64,000 bases of DNA from Fasciolopsis buskii. Taxonomy: Eukaryota; Platyhelminthes; Trematoda; Plagiorchiida; Fasciolidae. The notes beneath the pieces are model-generated. The model had not been told where the DNA came from and made no database searches. It worked only from the letters and a program-made list of their open reading frames with translations. Within the stretch, counting starts at the first letter, position 1; every line of letters begins with the position of its first letter. This document shows positions 55,851 through 64,000 of this stretch, one piece after another. The stretch spans positions 17,684-81,683 of the forward strand of contig LUCM01010088.1 of NCBI GenBank assembly GCA_008360955.1, written 5' to 3'. The position numbers were made by a program, and so were the translations under genes.

Positions 55851-57770
55851 ATGGAATCAGACCAACCATAATTTCACTAAGCACTGGCAACGTGCACCAT
55901 CCCAGATTTGTCGCGGTTGTATCGTCCTAAACTACGGTCACTGGAGCAAGAACTCAACTCATCCAGCACAGCTGATTCTAGACGGAAATGACCGATGTGA
56001 TTTTCAGTCGGATAATTCTATGCGGTTACCGGCACAACCAAATATTCAGGAGTCGATCAAATATTGGGAGCAATTCACAGCTGTCGTGTACTTAGTGGCG
56101 GGTGCCACACAGGACCGCAGGTGACGTGGACCTCTTCAACGATGGAACTCATTGAAGTTTGTTGCTCTGACCGAATTTTGAAGATCCGCTCTTCTGAGAT
56201 GCACAAATCCTTGAGCCCTCAGCTGACTAAGTGCTTGATGAATGACCGGAAGTCGTGGTGGGTCGATAAATGCATGACATTAGAGAAGAATCCAGCCATT
56301 GGCTTTATCTACAAACTTAGTCGACGTACTGTTCACACCCGATAACGTGAGCTAGAGTACAATGTCAAAACTTAAGGAGCATTCTGGTGGGTCTATTCTG
56401 ATTGGGGGACCTTTTTGTAACTGCGAGTGAAGCTATGAGTTAAGTGTTATTCCCTCATTAAAACGAAATTTGCAAGGGATTCGTCCTTCCCTAAAGAAGC
56501 CAAACTTCTGGGCGAGATGGGCTGTCCCTACCCTTTTCAATGATCCTGACAAGCTCCCAACATTACCGTTAAACAGTTGCTGTCATCGACCTTTGAAAAC
56601 GAGCATATGCTGCTCTTGTGACATGGGTGGCATGTGAGTGCAGTGGATGTGGTATGCTCTATGGCTGCCATGGTCCCGTGCACCGACGGGGTTGGAAGAA
56701 CCACTGAACTATGACCTTGAATTTTCGAATGGCAGAGGAAGTAGCTCCGTAATTATCGTATTCTTATTAGTCTCGGACACTATTTCTCCCTCTACCAGCT
56801 AGAGCTGGCGAAGAGCTTTTATGTGAGTACCAAGCTAACTTGTGAGCTTGTGATGATTCTACCGACTGCATCCCGGCTATAATGAAGTTGTTAAAACACG
56901 AACACATCTGTCGTCAGCCTACGGTTTGACTCCCTTGATTTAGAGACCGTATTCAAATTGTTTGACCATGCAGTTTTCTGGCGCTATTTCTCACTGAAGA
57001 ATGTACCATTCGGACGGTTGCGGACGGCTGAAGCCGAGTTCTAGCTCGTCTGTTATCGATGTTCACTACGAAATCCAGTCTTCGTTAGGAGTGCCCAATT
57101 TCATCCTTTCTGTTCAATTTTGTGATCATGATCATAATGGAAATCACCGTATCCTTATGTTCAAACAACGGCCTTGATAATTGTTCACGTAGTTGAACGC
57201 CTTGTATGGAATTTATGGACGATGTCCCGCTTCTAAGTGAAGACTCAACAAAAAGTATTTCTCGACCATCCGGACCACGGTTCTTGTAGATTTGTCTACG
57301 GTTTTTAACTCACTCGGAAGGAAGTTAGGCAAAGTGGCCAGTTTTGCTACTTGAGCACTTCCAGCACACGAGTTGGTCCTATAACAAATAAAAAGTCTTC
57401 CCATGCACAGAATGCTTGTTTAATATCTGACCATTTGTGACACTGTGGCATTAGGGTGACTTCCAATTATCGAGTTTGCACTGCAACAAAAAGATTTATC
57501 CCTCTATATCGCTCAGAAACACAGTCGTGCTGAATACACCATGCACTAAGTCTACCGCTGTTTGAGTCCGGATCTCTTCGCAGCAATGTTACAGCGTAAC
57601 AACAGACTTCCGTTTGCAATCCCTGGGCTAAGGATTGCGGTATTTTATCACAGAAGCCAATCAATCAAAGAGGCATGGGATTTAAACAGGTCAACGCAGA
57701 TGGAAAATACTTTGCGCTTACTCACAATTCGTCTGTCGACATACATTGTTCTCCGAGGCAGGTGATGATT
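55850..57770 (+). mobile_element. Decayed RTE-like LINE
   Basis: The + strand encodes LSPQLTKCLMNDRKSWWVDK (about 56,213-56,275), matching the LNDRKAWW.. linker between endonuclease and RT in RTE-type elements. FDLETVFKLFDHAVFWRYFS at about 56,935-56,995 corresponds to FLDLKAAFDSVDR..LW. SFLFNFVI with MEITVSLCSNN at about 57,105-57,170 corresponds to the PLSPFLFN.. block. IPLYRSETQ at about 57,500 matches the LLYGSETW block near the C-terminus. The active-site YADD and the PQG part are not intact, and frames shift repeatedly. It is a dead copy lying just upstream of the Penelope element. Confidence 0.7.
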
Positions 57771-57804
57771 GGTGGACGGCTAGCATAAGGTATACCGTAA
57801 CACA

Positions 57805-57988
57805 AGATGGTGAACAAGCTTATTCCCGGCGATTTGCACTCATCTAATTAGATCACAGTACATTGGAAAGAATATTTTAGGAGGGACCAGATTAATCAGA
57901 TAAAAAAATATAGGTGAGGAAGGGATTTGTGGTGTTACATGCATAACCCAAATACAGATGAACGTGCTGTATTAATTGTTTTGCTGTC
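57805..57988 (+). repeat. Penelope element terminal repeat, 3' side, inverted
   Basis: This segment is the reverse complement of 59700-59897 with clear similarity across the whole length. The longest shared block runs through GGGACCAGATTAATCAGATA and the following A-rich and GGAAGGGATTTGTG segments. It lies just beyond the 3' end of the PLE reading frame. It is in opposite orientation to the copy before the frame. Confidence 0.8.
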
Positions 57989-58019
57989 TAGTGCTCGCAT
58001 TGGGACGGAGGGTGGGCCA

Positions 58020-59720
58020 GGGAAGTTAAGGGGTGACCACAAAGTGTTTTTGAGTGCACATTGGTGTATTGTGAAGACGGATCGCGACAGCGTCCGCAGT
58101 GCTTAAGACGCTACACTTTGCCAACCTAGACTGTTGAGCCCTGACCTTATACAGGATCCGGTAAGCTTGCGTCACATTCACGATGTGGTTTGTCTGTACT
58201 AGGTGTGAAACGGCCGCACTACTTAGTGACTTAGTTGTTCCAGTGCCCAACCCTGCAGGGAGGTATTCACGGATGCAATCAAACAAGCGCCTGATCGTGC
58301 GGCCGATGTACACTGTCCCACAGAAATATTTGAATGAATAAACACAAAGAGAGGCTGCAGAATCAGGCACCGTAATGACACCATGCGGCAAGATTTGAAC
58401 AGGATTAGAAGTTTGGCTGCGTAAAATGTCTTATTGATAGCACTGGTCAGTCTTCTTCTTACTATCTCCGTTAGCGTGTCACTTTTGAATTCCAGAGATG
58501 TGTATACTGGCGCTCTCTTCACCGTCGCCATCCTGGAGACTTCCTCTTCTGTCTCCAATATCTATTTGGGGAGCCATTTTCTGTGACTACTCTTCTGACC
58601 ATCTGAAGGTCTGCTTCAAGAATATCTTCTGTGCATATTCCTTCTGTCCTGGCTATGAGAAATCTAATTAGTTGCCTCTTCACATTAGGAGGTACAAAGC
58701 TGTAAATGTTGATGTACTGTTCGTTCCACGTGGTTTTCTTTTGTACTAATCGCCGAACTGGGTCATCTTCTCGACAGCTCAGTGGTACGTCTAGGAATAC
58801 TACTTCGTTGTTCAACTCCATCTCTTGTGAATTTCATATTTGCCTGAGCCGAATCGGACTTGTTCGGTAGTTTATTATTGCTCGTTGAGGGGGTGAGTAC
58901 ACAGAATATGTCATCCACATAACGTTTGTATAGGTAGAGGGTTTGTATTGACGATTCGAGTGGTCCACGTTTCAGCTTTGCTATGAAAATGTCGGCTAGT
59001 AATGGCCCGAGCGGAGACTCCATTGCTACGTCCTTCTTTCGGCGGTAAATTTGATTGTTAAATTTAAACTGGACATTATAGGTGCAAAAGGACAGTAGTT
59101 GCTTCAAGCCTACCGTCAGAAGACGTGTCGCTAAACCACTGTTCTCGATGTAGTCAAGGTGTTCGTCTGTTTCCGTGATCGGAGCGTTGGCAAAAGGGCA
59201 ATGACGTCTAAAGAAGACATTCTTCGACCTTTCACATTTGACTCGTTCACGGAGTCGATAAGGTCAAATGTGTGTTTCAGGCTATCTTGCTTCTATCTGC
59301 CCAACGGGTTTGAGATACCTAGGCAACCATTTTGCCACAGCTTGATGCGACGAATCGCACATGTCGAGAATATGTCTCAGAAACTCCATTTGTATGTATT
59401 TTGGGTAAACCGTACATTCTTGGAATAGTGATTCCCTCAAGCTAAATTTGTTCGAATTTGGTCGAATCTATTCCATCCTTATTTTCAGCGGCCTCAGGAT
59501 GCTGGACAACAATTTTCCAATCTGATTTGTTCTATCATTCTCCCTCGCCTTTTTTGTAAATTTCCACTTGTCACTCCGAATGGCTTCCACTTTCGCTACA
59601 CAGTCAGACCTTTTAAGAATAACTAAACCTTCACCCTTATTTGGTCCTGATAGCATGATATCTGCATTTTTCTGCAGTTCTCTCAATCGTTCCTTATGTT
59701 CTGTCTGCAATAACTCATTA
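58020..59720 (-). mobile_element. Penelope-like element (RT plus GIY-YIG-like domain), decayed
   Basis: Minus strand, 5' to 3'. LSGPNKGEGLVILKRSD (59,710-59,468 frame) is the N-terminal PLE block. AMESPLGPLLADIFIAKL and YKRYVDDIFCVL (59,107-58,763 frame) are the RT PLGP and YVDD boxes. EVVFLDVPLSCRED and EQYINIYSFVPPNVKRQLIR (58,821-58,519) are the conserved post-RT segment. CVYSFKYFCGTVYIGRTIRR (58,391-58,026) corresponds to the C-terminal GIY-YIG endonuclease domain of PLEs. Domain order and motifs are complete, but at least three frameshifts separate the pieces, so this copy is inactive. It is flanked by inverted terminal repeats, an arrangement known for Penelope elements. Confidence 0.9.
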
Positions 59721-59897
59721 ATACGACACGTTCATTTGTATTTAGGTCATGCATGTAACATCACAAATCCCTTCCTCACCTATATTTTTTTATCTGATTA
59801 ATCTGGTCCCTTTTAAAATGTTCTTCCCAATATATTGTGATCTAATTGGATGAGTACGAACCACTGAAAATAAGCTTGTTCGCCATATTTTGTTTTG
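59700..59897 (-). repeat. Penelope element terminal repeat, 5' side
   Basis: This is the reverse complement of 57805-57988. It directly precedes and slightly overlaps the start of the first PLE frame (59710). It likely contains the element's promoter, by analogy with other PLE terminal repeats. I saw no hammerhead core inside it. Confidence 0.8.
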
Positions 59898-59899
59898 TC

Positions 59900-61800
59900 A
59901 GTGTACACCGAAAAGCTATGAAAACGTTAGATTGTTGACTGTCGGGAGAAGGTTCAGTTAGGTTACCGTTGGAGTCCGTGAGATCCCCCATGGGATAATT
60001 TGGGAACCTAGATTGCATGACTCGATACTGCAGTCAGTGGCGCTCCGAGGTTCGAAATGTTTGCGTTTATCTATAAGTCAGATTTACTATCCTGTTTTTT
60101 TTCACTATTCCGTGTTACGAAGTAGCAACTAAAGCAGTAGTTCGTGAAAGGTCACTGATTATGCAAGCTGGACTGGCACTGATGTTCGGTAATCTGTTCT
60201 ACATTAATGCTAAAAAATCTGGCAAGCTTTGCATCCAATGAAACCGTAGATGACATAAGCGCGTATTACACGTATCTATGGCATCTTATTAATGAAACAA
60301 AGCAAAATGTCGTCAGATAGCCCCCATCAGTTAGTGCAGGAATGATCTGAAGTTACGCTATTAAAGATAAATCTTTCCCCGGAATTCGATAATGATTGAT
60401 CACCGTTTACCTGACATTATAATGCAACAGAGTTCTCCTCTCCTGATATCCAGTGGGACATTGATATTCTGTTGGCAAGCCCTCTAATAAGCAACACGAA
60501 TCACCCGAGATAGCCCAATTCGTCCATTCTTCGACCAACTCAGATGTTGTCGATAACAGTGAATCTTCAAAAAATAGTGATAAGGCTGTGAGGGCAGTTA
60601 ATCCAAACATTGTGAAATGGTTGTATGCTGCATCTTTGCTCCAGTTTGAAAATGCTTTTCCTTTGGGACTGTGCTAATTTATGAATAGCGGAAAACCAGT
60701 AAAAGGAATAAGGACAATGTTGCCATCTGCATGAGTGATAGCAACTCAGCCAAATCCACGGACCACAGGAAGACCTAAATAATTAAGGAATTTTTATTGG
60801 AAGCTTATTCAATACGATTTTCAAAGGGACCATCGCATATCATCAATGTCCAGCGCACCGTTAAAAGACTATGAGATCACGGTACATCTGTCCTGTCTTA
60901 GTTGGGACTTATCAATGCTTTATATCTACCACATCCGTACCGAGGTGCAAACTCGGATAGACGAACAGATTACCGATGATTTCACGAATAATAACTCCGC
61001 ATGATTTGGTGCTCTTATCCATCACTAGTATTTACTGGTTGCAGATCGGACCCGATGCTGCGCAGTCCTTCCGCATTGTCATTTATTATTAGCTGTTGTA
61101 CAATTAATCCTTTGAGAAGCAGGATTTTATTGCATGAAGGCCTTTTCAGCGATTCAGTAGGTCAGCAGGTTTGATAAGTTGAACTGAATCACACGAATGA
61201 TATAGTACTCAGCGTATTTTTCAATACCTCCAGAGCCATACGCATAACGACAAGTGATACACTAATTATTTACATGAACTGAGATCGCAACGCTTGATTC
61301 TCGCGCTCCAGTGAAAATTCTTTAAGGAAGCTTCATTAATTCTGTTTTATTTTTTTGGACTGAAGATTAAGCGTTTGAAAGCTGTTTACATTAGCAACCA
61401 GTTGACAAACTATGCAGCAATCACGGTCGACTTCGTTCAAACATGAATGAATCTCAATGAAAAGTTTTTGCACTTACCAGCTAATGATATAGATATGAAA
61501 ATGACTTTTATTGAACCAATGCTCAATAACGTATGAAACAATGTAGAGAATTAATTTCTTTCTCAGCATGTTTGCTACAATTTCCTGTTGCAACAGGTAA
61601 TATTTCATGCTTGTTGGAAGAACTCTCAAGTCTTGATGTAGAATAGCCTTTTTTGGAACCAGTGGTGCCGAGCTACAATATACTCTCAAATGTCTGCAGT
61701 GCACTGCCTGCATGTGTACTAAAAAAAGATGTTAATCGCCATTATGGGTTTGCTTTAGGTAAGCCCAACCAACTGCATCACAAAATCACTGACTACGCAG
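59900..61800. other. No assignable gene
   Basis: The + frame at about 60,495-60,677 is Ser/Asn-rich (SSTNSDVVDNSESSKNSDK) and the - frame 60407-60610 is open opposite it. Neither has splice borders or a known motif. Nothing else is supportable. Confidence 0.3.
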
Positions 61801-61811
61801 ATGAGCTTTAA
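61799..61811 (-). terminator. Poly(A) signal variant ATTAAA after copy B
   Basis: On the minus strand the frame ends TTATATTAAAGC, so the hexamer ATTAAA includes the TAA stop. This is the commonest variant of AATAAA. The 3' UTR would then be very short. Confidence 0.35.
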
Positions 61812-62047
61812 TATAAATCACGGTAATAAGAGAATTCATCGTTGTTTTTCAAGCTTGTAATCGGGACTCGGTTCCACAATCCCCGGTTATATGGATCCTC
61901 TCTAATTCCGCCAGGTCGTTCGCTCCACCTATGTTTTAGAGTTTGCGGATAAGCTAGGCCGAAATAGTCATGTCCTCCGTACGTCTCTTTGGCCATTTGC
62001 AACAAAACCAGAATGACCGTCCACAATATCCACGATGGTATTCGCAT
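61808..62047 (-). CDS. Small secreted peptide, GLWN[KR]VP family, copy B
   Basis: This is a single-exon gene of 79 residues starting at the ATG at 62047-62045. Residues 1-23 are a signal peptide (MRIPSWILWTVILVLLQMAK, then ETYG). The mature part contains GGIREDPYNRGLWNRVPITS and then L, K, NNDE, and ends YYRDLY. Aligned with copy A it shares an early FG, then PxNxGLWNxVPxxSLxxNDE and a Tyr-rich end. The rest differs widely, so the paralogues are old or fast-evolving while the core is held. An ATTAAA poly(A) signal variant overlaps the stop codon (complement of about 61800-61810), supporting a 3' end here. The gene faces copy A, with transposon remnants between them. The function is unknown; a secreted signal or gland product is inference. 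Confidence 0.7.
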   Translation of the reverse strand: MRIPSWILWTVILVLLQMAKETYGGHDYFGLAYPQTLKHRWSERPGGIREDPYNRGLWNRVPITSLKNNDEFSYYRDLY

Positions 62048-62049
62048 TT

Positions 62050-63540
62050 CGTCAGTTATTACGATTGGCGGTTACAGTTGGATCGTTTCAGTTTGGTCCA
62101 AATGAGTCGAGCTGTCCCTAGGCCTTGCTTATTATAGAACATAATGGGGCTATTAGTGAGTGCAAGTGTTGAGGGGGGGTCAAGTATTACTTGGAAGACT
62201 CAGTATTCTTCACAAACGATGGAGGAATGCTAATATTTTGTTGGATGACTGACTAGCACGAACTATTGACTTGTAAATGAAAGTACGTAGTTGTTAGGCA
62301 GTTTGCACTCTCCCGGTTCCAGATCGACTTTGATTGTGAGTGCATCATTAATGGAACAAGAGCAACCTGTACGTTCATTTTTATGATCAGAAAACAATGA
62401 TCGCGCAAATAACAGTGGAAAAGACTGTGTAGAAGTCCGATCAGATTTGGTCCAAGTTCGTTTTTCATGGACAGGATTTTCATATAAAACCTGGCTATAG
62501 GTGATTCCATAAACCCGCGGATTTGTCCATGCGCTTACTTCTTTACGGAACCAAAAGGCTTCGAGAAACTAAGATTGCGCATTTGATAGAAAATCTATCC
62601 CAATCCAAGAAATGGTAGATCGAGGATACTTGTAATGACGCACAGGGTTTCAGATAATTTTCTCTCGATGTGAATAGAGAATGTCAGGTTGTGAACGCCT
62701 CGTTTTCATTGTGCATTTCTCCAGGCTTACCGTCTGAGCATTATATTCAGCAGAATAAAATACCCTTTAGATACTGCCTGGCCTCCATACCATAATGAAC
62801 CTGTATTCTATAAATTCAAACACCTAGGAATATTATGTGAATCAGTTGATTATAGCTGGTAACACGGCTGAAGAACTCCAGAACCCGAAAGGTAACTGGA
62901 AAATGTTCATCACGTGCAACTTTGCGCTGGTGCTACCGGGCAATACGACGATAACAATCTTACTCACTTTCCTGCTATCACACCGATGCGTTAAGTTCAG
63001 CTTGTACTACCACTGATCTGGCACGAATTTCTCTTCGCTTTGCTCACTGGCTCACATCACCTAATGGTAGTAAAGCAATCAAATTCCATCATTCAGAGAG
63101 ACGACGGAAATGAAGGCTCAGGGACAGCACTGACTGCACCACCTAACCACAATACATGAAGTCCCCAAACATTGAGTTGCGGAATCTAGTGGGTCACAAC
63201 CCGGTAGACTAATTAGACCCACTCCGGAATGTTTATCGATCAGGGTTTTCATACATTTCGGCCAAGTTATGCTCTAACTGACCAACCTGACTCACCTTCT
63301 AGCCACTACGTACCTAGAAGGACCATGTTTACCCAGAGAAATAGGGAAGCACGTACGCGTAACACATGCCGCAGCCATCTTAATCAATTTACATTCAGCT
63401 TTGGACCAACTATTCTATGACCCAGTTACCTACCCCTAACGTCGAACCTGCCAACAAGATTCCACCCTAATGCTCCCAAAATACCGAAAAAGATGTCGAC
63501 GTTAGGAATCACGTAGACTTGCACATATTTTTGTCCGCAG
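62050..63540. other. Upstream flank of copy B and unassigned sequence
   Basis: No TATA box or other promoter element is clear upstream of 62047. The + frame 63229-63420 is open for 63 codons without motif. Nothing else was recognised. Confidence 0.3.
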
Positions 63541-63870
63541 AGACCATGTTCCTGAGGAGTATATGAGGATTCAACTTAATGCTAATCTGTATACTCGACA
63601 TTTGGTTCATTATGGCATACCAAAGTCACTAATAGTTCAACTGGGTAAGTTCTAATCTAGTCGTAAATAAAGACAATTCACTCGATACAGGACTATTAGG
63701 TGAAAAGTAAATGATCTAACGAAAAAATGTACTTAATTAACCCAGCTCATCTTCTAGACGAACAAGGGTCGACTTCGGGCTATCCTAGCCGTGCAAAACA
63801 ATTTCTCCTTTTGAAGATGCAAAAAGTACCTCAATTGATGACATCATTGCCATTCAGACAGTCGAGATGA
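63541..63870 (+). CDS. Candidate last two exons of an unknown gene
   Basis: Exon 63541-63644 follows a T-rich acceptor (TATTTTTGTCCGCAG) and ends G/GTAAGT. Exon 63758-63870 follows CAGCTCATCTTCTAG. The intron is 113 bp. Phases agree: the split codon becomes GAC. The joined frame reads DHVPEEYMRIQLNANLYTRH, continues through HYGIPKSLIVQL and DEQGSTSGYPSRAKQFLLLK, and stops at TGA. I do not recognise the protein. The upstream exon was not found. The phase match and both consensus splice sites are the evidence. Confidence 0.35.
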
Positions 63871-64000
63871 ATTTGTACAAGTAAGACTTGTACCATAGCA
63901 TGGAGTCAGAAAAACAACTCATAAATTTCTATCCACATCGAAAAAGACATCACACTGAAAAAGGAAGTTATAATCAATCGAATCTCCAAATCACATGGCA

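Noticed and set aside
1..64000. CRISPR arrays, bacterial operons, prophage or rRNA
   Set aside because: There are no regularly spaced direct repeats, no ribosome-binding-site-led gene strings and no rRNA-like segments. The sequence is eukaryotic in character.

Overview
This is a eukaryotic, repeat-dominated window. It has no operons, long ORFs, rRNA or recognisable true tRNA genes. The best fit is a flatworm (Platyhelminthes, probably a parasitic trematode or cestode). The reasons are a SINE family carrying a Schistosoma Sm-alpha-type hammerhead ribozyme, candidate introns of only 37-38 bp, and a mix of CR1/jockey-like LINEs, an RTE-like LINE, a Penelope-like element (PLE) and a Ty3/gypsy element, all decayed. 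The species cannot be fixed from the sequence.

Layout: 1-3.9 kb holds a decayed CR1/jockey-like LINE (+). A second copy lies at 6.3-7.5 kb (-). 10.5-11.1 kb is an AT-rich simple-repeat block. A small two-transmembrane protein gene lies at 12.63-12.97 kb (+). A Ty3/gypsy pol remnant covers 13.7-16.1 kb (-). A LINE 3' fragment is at 21.5 kb (+). An AT microsatellite abuts a 37-bp-arm hairpin at 23.6-23.8 kb. Hammerhead SINEs occur at 28.4, 32.8-33.15, 34.2, 41.7-41.95 and 52.6-53.2 kb. A short-intron exon module is at 33.7 kb. Another CR1-like LINE lies at 34.6-36.1 kb (-). A cysteine-rich secreted-protein gene (38.4-39.1 kb) has a possible relative just upstream (37.3-37.7 kb).

The last 12 kb holds two paralogous genes for small secreted peptides, at 51.9 kb (+) and 62.0 kb (-), facing each other. 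Between them lie an assembly gap with leftover Tn5/Nextera adapter and a false 254-bp duplication, an RTE-like LINE remnant (+), and a PLE (-) with a GIY-YIG-like domain and inverted terminal repeats. A candidate exon pair of another gene is at the right edge.

The most notable points are: (1) a tRNA-headed SINE family with two intact hammerhead ribozymes in a near-perfect inverted pair, and a recurring minus-then-plus arrangement of copies; (2) the orphan secreted-peptide family sharing a GLWN[KR]VP core; (3) the cysteine-rich secreted gene; (4) the mis-assembled gap. Most other ORFs are about the length expected by chance in a sequence of this composition and are left unannotated.
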